Assembly: GCF_024807945.1 (NCBI RefSeq)
Contig: NZ_JANUFD010000016.1
Coordinates: 62,001-126,000 of the forward strand
From: Pseudomonas sp. JUb42
Lineage (GTDB): Bacteria; Pseudomonadota; Gammaproteobacteria; Pseudomonadales; Pseudomonadaceae
Direction: 5' to 3'
Length of the DNA stretch: 64,000 bases
The notes beneath the pieces are model-generated. The model was not told the DNA's origin, did no database searches, and saw nothing but the letters and a program-made list of their open reading frames with translations. The position numbers and the translations under genes were made by a program. Shown here one piece after another: positions 32,858-41,372 of this stretch; position 1 is the first letter of the stretch; every line of letters begins with the position of its first letter.

Positions 32858-33609
32858 AACTCGATCCCCCGGTGCCAGACCCGTTGGTCGGTGACGCTGT
32901 GATAGGGCGGCCTGTGCAGCTCGTAGGCCATGCTCATGGCGTCCAGCATGCTCCACAAAATGTCCAGTTTGAACTGGAGGATTTCCAGCATGCGCTGCTG
33001 GCCCTCAAAGGTGGTGTAGTGCTCCAGGGTGATGGCCAGCCCGTGCTCGACATCGCGTCGGGCCTGACTCAGGCGGCTGCGGAAGTATTCGTAGCCGCTG
33101 GGGTCGATCCACGGGTAGTGCTGCGGCCAGCTGTCCAGGCGCGACTGATGGATGAGCGGTGCGAACATTTCAGTCAGCGAGCTGCTGGCGGCTTCCTGCC
33201 AACTGGCGCGGCGGGCGAAGTTGACGTAGGCATCGACGGCAAAGCGTACGCCGGGCAGCACCAGTTCCTGGGAACGCAGTTGCTCCGGGTCGAGACCCAC
33301 GGCCTCGCCCAAGCGCAGCCAGGCTTCGATGCCGCCGTCTTCGCCGGGTGCGCCGTCGTGGTCGATCATGCGCTGAATCCATTCGCGACGGACATTACGG
33401 TCCGGGCAGTTGGCCATGATCGCCGCATCTTTCAGCGGGATATTGACCTGATAGTAGAAACGATTGGCGACCCAGCCCTGAATCTGCTCGCGGCTGGCCC
33501 GCCCTTCGTACATGGCGACATGGAAGGGGTGATGGATATGGTAATAGGCGCCCTTGGCGCGCAAGGCCCGCTCGAATTCGGCGGGGGATAGTGCTGGGTG
33601 TTCGCTCAT
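32854..33609 (-). CDS. pqqC: PqqC, PQQ synthase
   Basis: 251 aa, standard length. The TENA/heme-oxygenase-like fold is evident (RAKGAYYHIHHPFHVAMYEGRASREQIQGWVANRFYYQ), including the histidine-rich active-site entrance. It catalyses the last, cofactorless eight-electron oxidation and ring closure to PQQ. The start at 33609 matches the family N-terminus; upstream in-frame codons are REP-derived. Confidence 0.96.
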   Translation of the reverse strand: MSEHPALSPAEFERALRAKGAYYHIHHPFHVAMYEGRASREQIQGWVANRFYYQVNIPLKDAAIMANCPDRNVRREWIQRMIDHDGAPGEDGGIEAWLRLGEAVGLDPEQLRSQELVLPGVRFAVDAYVNFARRASWQEAASSSLTEMFAPLIHQSRLDSWPQHYPWIDPSGYEYFRSRLSQARRDVEHGLAITLEHYTTFEGQQRMLEILQFKLDILWSMLDAMSMAYELHRPPYHSVTDQRVWHRGIEL

Positions 33610-33634
33610 AATCCGTGTTCCCTGGCTGGACTTT

Positions 33635-33726
33635 ATGGGAGCGAGGCTTGCCCGCAATGCGTTCTCTCTGGCCCAGGATATGTGTCGGTTGTCCTGGCCT
33701 CTTCACGGGCAAGCCTCGCTCCCACA
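33635..33726. repeat. REP doublet inside the pqq operon
   Basis: ATGGGAGCGAGGCTTGCCCG and the inverted GGGCAAGCCTCGCTCCCACA lie in the 142-base gap between pqqB and pqqC. The gap splits an operon whose downstream genes (pqqC, D, E, H) otherwise overlap. Confidence 0.88.
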
Positions 33727-33751
33727 GGATTTGTGTGGGTCGCTGGATTTG

Positions 33752-34663
33752 CTACAACTCGATACTCATCCCATCAAACGCCACTTCGATCTCGCGCCGC
33801 GCCAGTTCGGCCCTTTGCGGCGAGTCTTCGTCGAGGATCGGGTTGGTGTTGTTGATGTGGATGAGGACTTTACGCTGGCGTGGCAGACGCTCCAGCACGT
33901 CGAGCATGCCGCCCACGCCGCTCTGCGCCAGATGGCCCATTTCCCGTCCGGTGCGGGTGCCGACACCGCGCTTTTGCATTTCGTCGTCGTCCCACAAGGT
34001 GCCGTCCACCAGCAGACAATCGGCCTGCTGCATCTGGCCCAGCAGGGCGTCATCGACCTGACCGAGGCCTGGGGCGTAGAACAGCCGGCCGCCGGTCTTC
34101 AGGTCCTCGACGATCAGGCCAATGTTGTCGCCGGGATGCGGGTCGAAACGGTGGGGCGAATAAGGCGGTGCGGCACTGCGCAGAGGCAGCGGGGTAAAGC
34201 GTAAATTCGGGCAGGCGGCAATGGTGAAGCTGCCCTGCAGCTCGATGCGGTTCCACACCAGGCCGCCGTTCCAGTGCTTGAGCATGTCGAACAGCGGGAA
34301 GCCGGTGCTCAAGTCTTCATGGACCATCTCGGTACACCAGACCTGATGCGGGCAACCTTCGCGCAGGCTGAGCAGGCCGGTGGTGTGGTCGATCTGGCTG
34401 TCCATCAGGATGATCGCGGCAATCCCGGTATCGCGCAGTGCCCGGCCCGGCTGCATGGGCGCGAAGTTGTGCAGTTGCGCGCGGATATCCGGGGAGGCGT
34501 TGCACAGCACCCAGTTCACGCCGTCATCGGACAGGGCCATGGAGGACTGGGTGCGCGCTTTCGCGTTGAGGCTGCCGTCACGCAGGCCCGCACAATTGGC
34601 GCAGTTGCAGTTCCATTGCGGGAAACCACCGCCGGCGGCTGAGCCGAGAATCTGGATATGCAT
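33752..34663 (-). CDS. pqqB: PqqB, metallo-beta-lactamase-fold oxygenase of PQQ synthesis
   Basis: 303 aa, standard length, starting MHIQILGSAAGGGFPQWNCN. The zinc-cysteine motif CNCANCAGLRDG and the metal site DSQIDHTTGL are present. It hydroxylates the cross-linked tyrosine during PQQ formation. It is separated from pqqA by an attenuator-like hairpin and from pqqC by a REP doublet. Confidence 0.96.
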   Translation of the reverse strand: MHIQILGSAAGGGFPQWNCNCANCAGLRDGSLNAKARTQSSMALSDDGVNWVLCNASPDIRAQLHNFAPMQPGRALRDTGIAAIILMDSQIDHTTGLLSLREGCPHQVWCTEMVHEDLSTGFPLFDMLKHWNGGLVWNRIELQGSFTIAACPNLRFTPLPLRSAAPPYSPHRFDPHPGDNIGLIVEDLKTGGRLFYAPGLGQVDDALLGQMQQADCLLVDGTLWDDDEMQKRGVGTRTGREMGHLAQSGVGGMLDVLERLPRQRKVLIHINNTNPILDEDSPQRAELARREIEVAFDGMSIEL

Positions 34664-34687
34664 GGGCGTCTCAAATCCTTCTTTGTC

Positions 34688-34740
34688 GTAGGACCGGCTT
34701 TAGCCGGGAGGGCGCTCTCCCGGCTAAAGCCAGTCCTACC
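34688..34740. repeat. Inverted repeat, GTAGGACCGGCTTTAGCCGG type
   Basis: GTAGGACCGGCTTTAGCCGG and the inverted CCGGCTAAAGCCAGTCCTAC around GAGGGCGCTCT. It is a distinct REP-like family in the pqqA-pqqB gap; a second, less perfect copy is at 55739-55790. Confidence 0.82.
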
Positions 34741-34764
34741 GGTCTCGCATCTACCGTGACATGA

Positions 34765-34788
34765 AAAAGCCCCGGCGAACCGGGGCTT
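34765..34788 (-). terminator. Hairpin attenuator between pqqA and pqqB
   Basis: On the minus strand AGCCCCGG, a TTCG loop and CCGGGGCT are followed by TTTTTC. It lies 16 bases after the pqqA stop. A leaky terminator here would explain the excess of PqqA substrate peptide over the enzymes. Confidence 0.82.
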
Positions 34789-34803
34789 CGTGCCGCGCTG
34801 TGC

Positions 34804-34875
34804 TCAACGGTTGGCGAAGTACATGGTCACTTCGAAGCCGATGCGCAGGTCTGTGTAGGTCGGTTTGGTCCACAT
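34804..34875 (-). CDS. pqqA: PqqA, PQQ precursor peptide
   Basis: 23 aa: MWTKPTYTDLRIGFEVTMYF plus ANR. The glutamate (E15) and tyrosine (Y19) that become the PQQ skeleton are present at the conserved spacing. GGAGGAA lies upstream of the ATG, a very strong site, consistent with high production of the substrate. It is flanked by pqqF upstream and the attenuator downstream. Confidence 0.97.
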   Translation of the reverse strand: MWTKPTYTDLRIGFEVTMYFANR

Positions 34876-34917
34876 AAGCGTTTCCTCCGGGTAAATGCCG
34901 CGATGGGCGTTACAAGG

Positions 34918-37170
34918 TTAGTCCAGCTGTGGCTGCAAACGTTCAGGCGTGTGTGTAGCGATGTATATGAAGGTTTGTTTAAGACGTATTGCGGCTTGTT
35001 GCAGGGTCGAAACGTCCAGTCGGGCGATGGCTCTTCGCAACGCTTCGAAGTAGTCATCGCCGTGTCCGGCCAGATGGGCTTGCCACAGCAACTGCGCGGC
35101 CTGGGCGCACTCCAGGGCCTGCGGTTCGAATTGCTTGGCCAGGGCCTTGGCCTGACTGGGCAGATCGGCGCTGGCAACAAGTCGTGGCAGGTCGTCGATA
35201 AACGCTTCGATATGCTCGGCCAATTGGCCGACGGGCGCCCCTGGCGATTGCACGCCGAATAACCAGCCGACCTGCCCGTTAAGCTGACGAATACCGCTGA
35301 ATACCGCGTAACCCAGTTGCAGTTCGACCCGCAAACGCTGATAGAAGGGCGCCTGAGCCAGATGGGCGAGCAGACGCCAGGCCGCTTCAAAGGCCAGGTC
35401 AGTGCCGGGCGCCGGGCAGAACAACAGCAGGGCGTGCTCGGTTGAGTCGCAGGGATGAACGGACCAGTGTCGGCCGGGCTGAACGGCCAGAGGCGCATGG
35501 CTTGACAGAGATTCAGTGCCGGGCAGAGGTGTTGGCGGCAGCAATTGCGTCAGCGGTGCGCCGTGGGCAAAGGCGATCCAGTGGCTGTCTTGCCAGAGCA
35601 GTGACAGGTCTGCGGTTTCGCTGGATTGGTCGGGCAAGTTGTAATCCGGCAGGTGCTTGAGCAACTGACGAATGGGGATCGGTGGCGCTTCGTCGGCGGG
35701 CTCGTCCGGGTTCGGCGTCGTCAGGCAGCGCAGGGCGTCATCGACAATCGCAGCCATGGGCGCGGCGAGGCCGGTCAGGGTCAGTTGCCAGTAAACGTCA
35801 TAGGCCATAAAGCTCAGGCTGACACCGGCTTCGTTGGCCTGTTCGGTCAGTGCGCCGAAGCTGAATTTGATCCTGCGCCAGAGCAGCGGGTTGGCGGCGG
35901 GTAGCTGCCAGCGCACAAATAGCGCGGCTTCGTCAGTGGCAGTGGCGGCCGAGGTAAGGAAGGGATTGGGCGCGGGTAATTGCCATCCGAAGGTTGTAGC
36001 AGGGGTTGGCCCCTGAAGCTGATCGAGCAGGGCGGCAAGGGCCAGGGCGCCTTGTTCGGACAGCTCGCCGGGCAATTCGCGGGCGTGGTGATGAGCCAGG
36101 TCCAGAGCGCTGCAGGTGTGCAGGCGCAGTTGTTGGCGCAGGTTGTATTCGTGGCGCAGGGCGGGCCAGTGGGTTTTGAAGAAGGTCAGCCAATCGAAAA
36201 ATACCAGAGGCCCTTTCGCGGATGAATCCGCTCCCACCAGAGCGTATTGAGAACCTGTGGGAGCGAATTTATTCGCGAAGGCGGCGCCAACAACAGAGTC
36301 AACCTTGAGCAACGCCTGCCCGGCAAACTGATAAATCACCTGCGCTTCACCCAACCAGCTACAGAAAAACCCCAGCGCTTCATCCGCCCCGTCCGGCAAT
36401 TTTTCGCAGGCAAACAACAGCGGGGCCGTCGAAGGCCTGTCGAACAACGGCGGCGGGGGAGTCTGGGCAATGCGAGCCCCCGGCGCAAATACCCCGCCCG
36501 CACTCAATGCTATCGCCCGCAACTCATCTAGCGACTGCGGCCCGGTCAGACAAAGGCGCATTTGCCCAGCCTGATAAAAGCGCTGATAGAAATCTTTCAG
36601 TCCTTGCTGAAACGCAGCGCCAGGCACCGGCAGACTGTAGCGATTACCGGCATGAAAGCCGCGCAGCGGGTGGCGCGGCGACAAGGCGGACAAGGTCTGT
36701 TGCTGCGCACGGGCCTTGGCATCCCGGGACCAGGCGATGAACTCGGCGTGCAGCACTTCCCGCTCACGCAGTTGCTCGTCCATTGTCATGCGCGGATGGG
36801 CGAGCATGTCGCACAGGCGCTCCAGACCCTGGGCCAATGCGTCGGGCGGCAGTTCAAAAAAGAAATCCGTGCAGCGCTCGCGGGTGCTGGCGTTGACCTG
36901 GCCGCCGTGGCGCTGGACAAAGGTCATCAGATTGTCGGCTGCGGCAAAGTGCTCGGTGCCGAGGAAAAACAGGTGCTCAAGAAAGTGCGCCAGCCCCGGC
37001 CATGCTTGGGGCGCATCATGGCTGCCCACTGCCACACGCAGGGATGCTGCGCTGCGTTTCAGGCGCGGCGCATGGCACAGCACTACGTGCAGGCCGTTGG
37101 GCAGGGTCAGGTCTTCGCGGGTCTGCTGGACAGGCATGGCTGGCAAAGGGCTCGGCAAAGGAGCCCTCAT
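34918..37170 (-). CDS. pqqF: PqqF, M16-family zinc peptidase
   Basis: 750 aa. The inverted zinc motif HFLEH is at residues 62-66, with the distal glutamate in the EREVLHAEF helix, in the first of the M16 half-domains; the second half is degenerate, as usual for the family. PqqF is thought to cut the cross-linked product out of PqqA. An in-frame stretch at about residues 298-320 is encoded by two REP sequences (36214-36279) and reads AFANKFAPTG ... GADSSAKGP. The start could be 37170 or the internal ATG at 37137 (MPVQQTRED); neither has a strong ribosome-binding site. Confidence 0.93.
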   Translation of the reverse strand: MRAPLPSPLPAMPVQQTREDLTLPNGLHVVLCHAPRLKRSAASLRVAVGSHDAPQAWPGLAHFLEHLFFLGTEHFAAADNLMTFVQRHGGQVNASTRERCTDFFFELPPDALAQGLERLCDMLAHPRMTMDEQLREREVLHAEFIAWSRDAKARAQQQTLSALSPRHPLRGFHAGNRYSLPVPGAAFQQGLKDFYQRFYQAGQMRLCLTGPQSLDELRAIALSAGGVFAPGARIAQTPPPPLFDRPSTAPLLFACEKLPDGADEALGFFCSWLGEAQVIYQFAGQALLKVDSVVGAAFANKFAPTGSQYALVGADSSAKGPLVFFDWLTFFKTHWPALRHEYNLRQQLRLHTCSALDLAHHHARELPGELSEQGALALAALLDQLQGPTPATTFGWQLPAPNPFLTSAATATDEAALFVRWQLPAANPLLWRRIKFSFGALTEQANEAGVSLSFMAYDVYWQLTLTGLAAPMAAIVDDALRCLTTPNPDEPADEAPPIPIRQLLKHLPDYNLPDQSSETADLSLLWQDSHWIAFAHGAPLTQLLPPTPLPGTESLSSHAPLAVQPGRHWSVHPCDSTEHALLLFCPAPGTDLAFEAAWRLLAHLAQAPFYQRLRVELQLGYAVFSGIRQLNGQVGWLFGVQSPGAPVGQLAEHIEAFIDDLPRLVASADLPSQAKALAKQFEPQALECAQAAQLLWQAHLAGHGDDYFEALRRAIARLDVSTLQQAAIRLKQTFIYIATHTPERLQPQLD
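36214..36279. repeat. Two REP sequences inside the pqqF coding region
   Basis: CGCGGATGAATCCGCTCCCAC (inverted) at 36217-36237 and GGGAGCGAATTTATTCGCG (forward) at 36259-36277 lie back to back, the opposite arrangement to the other doublets in the window. The pqqF frame stays open through both. Confidence 0.88.
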
Positions 37171-37189
37171 GCTAACGCGTTGGCGCGAA

Positions 37190-37987
37190 TCAGTCGTTGC
37201 TCAGGCGCGTATACAACTCGGCCCGACGATCCTTGAAGTAAGGATTGAGCGTGCGCGAATCGTCGAGCAACTGTCGGTCCAGAGTACCCAGGATCAGCAA
37301 TTCGTCGCGCCCGGCCAGGGCAATGCGGCTACCATCCGGCGCACACAGGCTGCTCAGACCGCAGTAGCGGATCTGCCCTTCGCTGCCGCAATAGTTGGCG
37401 TAGGCCACGTAGCACTGGTTTTCATAGGCCCGTGCACGCACCGTGACATCGGCGACGAAATCGTAGGGTTCCATATTGGCGGTCGGCACCAGGATCACAT
37501 CGGCACCGGCCAGGGCCAGATCACGGGTGTTTTCCGGGAACTCGACGTCGTAGCAGATCAGCAGACCCAGGCGCCACCCGTTCAGTTCGAATATCGGCAG
37601 GGCGGTTTCGCCGGGGCTGAACATCGCCCGGTCCAGATCGCCGTACAGATGGGTCTTGCGGTAGTTGGCCAGGGTGTTGCCCTTGGCATCGATCAACTGC
37701 ACGGCGTTATACACCCGGCCGTCATGGCGCTCGGGGTAACCGTACAGAATCGCGATGCCGTTGGCCTGGCCAATGGCGGCAATGCGACTGGCCGCCGGGC
37801 CGTAGTTCAATTGCGCCAGCTCCTGCACGGCGGCGGCACCGATGTTGTAGCCGCTGAGGTACATCTCCGGGCAGATCAGCAGGTCCGCGCCCTGTTGCGC
37901 AGCGATACGCGCCTGCTGCGCCAGGCGCTGCAGGTTGCCGTCTATATCCAGCGGCAGGGGCGGACATTGATACAGCGCGATACGCAT
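37190..37987 (-). CDS. davA: 5-aminovaleramide amidase DavA (nitrilase superfamily)
   Basis: 265 aa carbon-nitrogen hydrolase with the full catalytic triad: E41 (CPEMY), K111 (YRKTHLYG) and C145 (LLICYDVEF). Beside the lysine monooxygenase davB it is the expected amidase that converts 5-aminovaleramide to 5-aminovalerate in lysine breakdown. davA, davB and pqqF are also neighbours in P. putida. It starts 14 bases after davB ends and lies just before pqqF, so it could share transcription with the pqq genes. Confidence 0.93.
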   Translation of the reverse strand: MRIALYQCPPLPLDIDGNLQRLAQQARIAAQQGADLLICPEMYLSGYNIGAAAVQELAQLNYGPAASRIAAIGQANGIAILYGYPERHDGRVYNAVQLIDAKGNTLANYRKTHLYGDLDRAMFSPGETALPIFELNGWRLGLLICYDVEFPENTRDLALAGADVILVPTANMEPYDFVADVTVRARAYENQCYVAYANYCGSEGQIRYCGLSSLCAPDGSRIALAGRDELLILGTLDRQLLDDSRTLNPYFKDRRAELYTRLSND

Positions 37988-38001
37988 GGGCGTGCCTCCA
38001 A

Positions 38002-39681
38002 TCAGTCGGGCAAGGCAATCGGGCCGATCTCGGCGAAGACATCGCCGGGGCCCGGGTTTTCGGCGTGGGTCTTGCCACCGAAGTGGGTCATGATCCCCCA
38101 CACCGCATTGAGCGAGGTCTGCACCGCGCCTTCGACCCAGGCCGGAGTCCACGATACATCGTCGCCCGCGATAAAGATGCCGCGCTGTTCGGCAGGCATG
38201 TCCTGTTGCATGAAGTGCGCGTACATACGTTGGTTATAACGGTAATGGCCCGGCAATGCACCTTTGAAAGCGCCGAGGAAGTACGGGTCGGCCTCCCAGG
38301 ACACGGTGATTGGGTCGCCGATGATATGGGCGGCGATATCGACCTTCGGGTAGATCTTTTTCAGCGCATCCAGGGCCAGCTTGACCCGCTTGTCGGTGGG
38401 CTGCGGCAGCATTTTCAGGGCATCGCTCATCCACGAGTAGGACAGGCAGATGACCCCTGGCTTGTCCTCGCCGTTATCGAACAGGTAGGTGCCGCGGGTC
38501 AGGCGATCGGTGAGGGTCATGCTCATCAAATCGCGGCCGGTTTCCGGGTCTTTGTCCTTCCAGAACGGGCGGTCGACCATGACGAAGGTTTTCGACGACT
38601 GCATGTAGCGGGTGCGGTCCAGGGCCATCCACATCTTCTGCGAGAACAGCGATTCCTCGCAGTCGATCTGGGTGGTCAGCAGCCAGCTCTGGCAGGTGGT
38701 CAGCACGGCGGCGTAGTGGCCGACATTGCCCCAGTCATCGGTCACGGCAAAGCGTCCGTCGGCGGCGCGGGCAATGCGTTTGGCCCCGGCGCGTGGCGCG
38801 CCGCGATGCAGCGACGACAGGCTGGTGCCTTCGGGCCAGTGGGCGCAACGCTCCGGCACATGGCGCCAGATGCCCTGGGGCACCTGCTCGACGCCGCCGA
38901 CGATCAGGTGCTGGTGATCGTCGCAATTGGTCATGACCACGCGGAAGATTTCCAGCATCGAATTGGGGAAGTCCGAATCCCAGCCGCCGGTGCCGAAACC
39001 AACCTGGCCGAACACTTCGCGGTGGGCAAAAGACAGCTTGGCGAAGGCTTTCGAGGTGGCGACGAAGTCGTAGAAAGTGCGGTCGTCCCACAGCGGCACG
39101 AGGGTGTTCCACAGCTGTTTCAGACGCGGTACATCGCGGTCGCGGATGGCCTGCTGGATGTCGGCGAATTGCGAGCCGGCTTCCAGGGCATCGGCCCAGG
39201 CGTCGGCCACTTCCTGAAACAGCGCGGGCAGGTCGGCGATGGACTGGGCGTAGTAGGTCGAGCCTTCCAGATCGATGACCGTGCTCCCGGACGCCGGCGT
39301 CAGCGGGTTGGGGAAGGGCTTGGACTCCAGGCCCAGTTTGTCGACGTAGTGATAGAAGGCCGTGGACGACACCGGAAAGCGCATGCCACCCAGCTCGGCA
39401 ATCACCCCTTCGGCACCCTCGAACGCCTGGGAGCGCAAGCGCCCGCCCAGTTTCGAGGCCTCGTACACCACCGGCTTGAGGCCCAGCTTCATCAGCTCGT
39501 AGGCCGCCACCAGCCCGGCGATCCCGGCCCCGACAATCGCCACCTCCGCGCCATGCTGCTCGGCGGGAATGCAGCCCAGACCCGCCGGATGTTCGATCCA
39601 GGCATCGAAGGCGAACGGGAAGTCCGGGCCAAAGATAGTGATGGGTTTCTTGCCGTCGGCGGGGTGGCGATTGTTGTTCAT
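38002..39681 (-). CDS. davB: L-lysine 2-monooxygenase DavB
   Basis: 559 aa flavin amine-oxidase-family enzyme. The FAD motif is EVAIVGAGIAGLVAAYEL, followed by GGRLRSQAFEGAEGV and the C-terminal FAD segment GIFIAGDDVSWTPAWVEGAV. The N-terminus (HPADGKKPITIFGPDFPFAF) is that of the Pseudomonas lysine monooxygenase. It oxidatively decarboxylates L-lysine to 5-aminovaleramide. It is the first gene of davB-davA, with a Lrp-type regulator upstream. Confidence 0.95.
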   Translation of the reverse strand: MNNNRHPADGKKPITIFGPDFPFAFDAWIEHPAGLGCIPAEQHGAEVAIVGAGIAGLVAAYELMKLGLKPVVYEASKLGGRLRSQAFEGAEGVIAELGGMRFPVSSTAFYHYVDKLGLESKPFPNPLTPASGSTVIDLEGSTYYAQSIADLPALFQEVADAWADALEAGSQFADIQQAIRDRDVPRLKQLWNTLVPLWDDRTFYDFVATSKAFAKLSFAHREVFGQVGFGTGGWDSDFPNSMLEIFRVVMTNCDDHQHLIVGGVEQVPQGIWRHVPERCAHWPEGTSLSSLHRGAPRAGAKRIARAADGRFAVTDDWGNVGHYAAVLTTCQSWLLTTQIDCEESLFSQKMWMALDRTRYMQSSKTFVMVDRPFWKDKDPETGRDLMSMTLTDRLTRGTYLFDNGEDKPGVICLSYSWMSDALKMLPQPTDKRVKLALDALKKIYPKVDIAAHIIGDPITVSWEADPYFLGAFKGALPGHYRYNQRMYAHFMQQDMPAEQRGIFIAGDDVSWTPAWVEGAVQTSLNAVWGIMTHFGGKTHAENPGPGDVFAEIGPIALPD

Positions 39682-39811
39682 GGCTGACCTTGTTCGGCTG
39701 GGACGCGAAAGGGCACAGTCTAGACAAGGGATGGCACGTTAATAAGACGCAATGTGTCGTCGTTATGCAGGGTTTTCTATCAATATGACGAAATTGGTGA
39801 GCATTTAGATC

Positions 39812-39898
39812 GTTGGAGCGAGGCTTGCCCGCGAAGATCGCGAAGCGGTTTGCCTGACACTCCACGTTGGTTGGTTCGCGGGCAAGCCTCGCTCCAAC
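39812..39898. repeat. REP doublet, GGCTTGCCCGCG type
   Basis: TTGGAGCGAGGCTTGCCCGC and its inverted partner, between davB and the Lrp-type regulator gene. Confidence 0.88.
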
Positions 39899-39911
39899 GA
39901 AGTCGCGATAA

Positions 39912-40370
39912 TCAAACCTGCCCGCGATCAATCTTGCTGCTGAGAATAATCGAGGTGGTGGTCTTCTCGACGCCATCGACGCTGCCGATCAGGTCCAGCA
40001 ATTCGTCGAGCTGTTCGGGCGAGTCAGTGCGCAGCCAGGCGACGTAGTCGAATTCGCCGCTGACCGCACACAGCTGCTGCACCTGGGCCAGGGTGCTGAG
40101 GCGGCGCAGGACTTCCTTGCCGGAGCGCGGTTGTACGGTGATGCCGACATACGCTTGCAAACCGCCATCGACCACGCGCTGGCTCAGGCGCACGCCGTAA
40201 CCGGTGATGACCTTGCTGCTTTCTAGCCGGGCCAGGCGCGAGGTCACGGTGGTGCGGGCGATGCCCAGTTGCCGGGCGAGCATGGCCACGCTTTCCCTGG
40301 CATTGAGTTGCAGGGCGGCGATCAGCTGGCGGTCGATTTCATCGAGAACGGGCGGGCGGGTGGCGGACAA
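39912..40370 (-). CDS. Lrp/AsnC-family transcriptional regulator
   Basis: 152 aa from the TTG at 40370, supported by AGGAG 7 bases upstream. The HTH is DRQLIAALQLNARESVAMLARQLGIARTTVTSRLARLE; the RAM/AsnC ligand domain follows. Lrp-type proteins sense amino acids. Upstream of davB on the same strand, this one is the likely regulator of lysine catabolism, a role inferred from position. Confidence 0.9.
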   Translation of the reverse strand: MSATRPPVLDEIDRQLIAALQLNARESVAMLARQLGIARTTVTSRLARLESSKVITGYGVRLSQRVVDGGLQAYVGITVQPRSGKEVLRRLSTLAQVQQLCAVSGEFDYVAWLRTDSPEQLDELLDLIGSVDGVEKTTTSIILSSKIDRGQV

Positions 40371-40444
40371 GGCAGGTCTCCTGTGGGCGGGGACATCTTA
40401 CCTGCTTGAATGGGGCTGTGCGGCCCTGAGCTGAACACAGAAAC

Positions 40445-40536
40445 TGTGGGAGCGGATTCATCCGCGAAGGGGGTAGTACATCCAATACATTTGCATCGAC
40501 TGCACCGCCGTTTTCGCGAATGAATTCGCTCCCACA
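40445..40536. repeat. REP doublet, GGATTCATCCGCG/GAATTCATTCGCG type
   Basis: TGGGAGCGGATTCATCCGCG and an inverted GCGAATGAATTCGCTCCCAC, upstream of the Lrp-type gene. The two arms belong to slightly different sub-variants. Confidence 0.88.
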
Positions 40537-40580
40537 AAATTCCCTCCCACCACTCTCCTTGCAGTATGGCCGGATGAATC

Positions 40581-41348
40581 CTACAGCTTGTATTCGGGCG
40601 CTATCCGATCCAACAGCCGCAACAACGCCGCCCAGGCAAACTGCACGGCATCCGGGTCGCTCAGTTCGCCTTCGGGCACGTCCTTGCCCGGTTCGTTGAA
40701 TTGCTGCTCGGTACGACGGCAGACTTCGTCCGGTGGCAAGCGCAGGGTGCCACCGGCCTGGGCGGCCAACTGGATTTCGCAAGCCTTTTCCAGGTAATAC
40801 ATGCGCAGGAACGCCTGCTTGACGCTGTCGCCCACGGTCAGCAGGCCGTGGTTGCGCAGGATCATCACCGACTTGTTGCCAAGGTCCTCTACCAGGCGCT
40901 GCTGTTCGCTGAAGTTCAAGGCGATGCCTTCGTAGTCGTGGTACGCCACCCGACCATAGAACTCCAGGGAGATCTGGTTGACCGGCAGCAGGCCGCCTTC
41001 CTGGGCCGCCACCGCGCAACCGGCTCTGGTGTGGGTGTGCAGCACGCACTGGGCGTCTTCGCGGGCACGGTGGATCGCGCTATGAATGACGAACCCGGCC
41101 GGGTTGACCGGGTAGGCGCTGTCCTGGACCTTGTTGCCGTCCAGATCGATCTTGACCAGGTTCGAGGCGGTAATCTCCTCGAAGAACAGCCCATAGGGAT
41201 TGATCAGGAAGTGGTGCTCAGGCCCGGGCAGGCGTACCGAGATATGCGTCGAGATCAGGTCGGTCATGCGGTAGTGCGCGATCAGACGATAGCAGGCTGC
41301 CAGCTCTTGCCTGAGTTGCCATTCTTCCTGGCTGTAAAGGTGTTCCAT
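40581..41348 (-). CDS. Class II aldolase/adducin-family protein
   Basis: 255 aa. The metal-binding HTHTRAG motif and a further histidine in ILRNHGLLTVG give the aldolase II zinc site. Members include fuculose-phosphate aldolase and 3-oxo-tetronate-4-phosphate decarboxylase. It follows a PotD-like binding protein at 24 bases. A tetronate cluster lies 2 kb away on the other strand, so OtnC-like decarboxylation is conceivable. However, that cluster already has PdxA2 and DtnK, and the similarity does not settle the substrate. Confidence 0.82.
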   Translation of the reverse strand: MEHLYSQEEWQLRQELAACYRLIAHYRMTDLISTHISVRLPGPEHHFLINPYGLFFEEITASNLVKIDLDGNKVQDSAYPVNPAGFVIHSAIHRAREDAQCVLHTHTRAGCAVAAQEGGLLPVNQISLEFYGRVAYHDYEGIALNFSEQQRLVEDLGNKSVMILRNHGLLTVGDSVKQAFLRMYYLEKACEIQLAAQAGGTLRLPPDEVCRRTEQQFNEPGKDVPEGELSDPDAVQFAWAALLRLLDRIAPEYKL

Positions 41349-41372
41349 AAGGGCTCCGGTCAGGGGGATCTG

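Noticed and set aside
38065..39687. 540-codon open frame on the plus strand
   Set aside because: Antisense to davB, which matches the lysine monooxygenase family along its whole length.
40339..41049. 236-codon minus-strand frame across the aldolase and REP doublet
   Set aside because: It mixes a frame-shifted aldolase shadow with REP-derived sequence and overlaps two better-supported genes.
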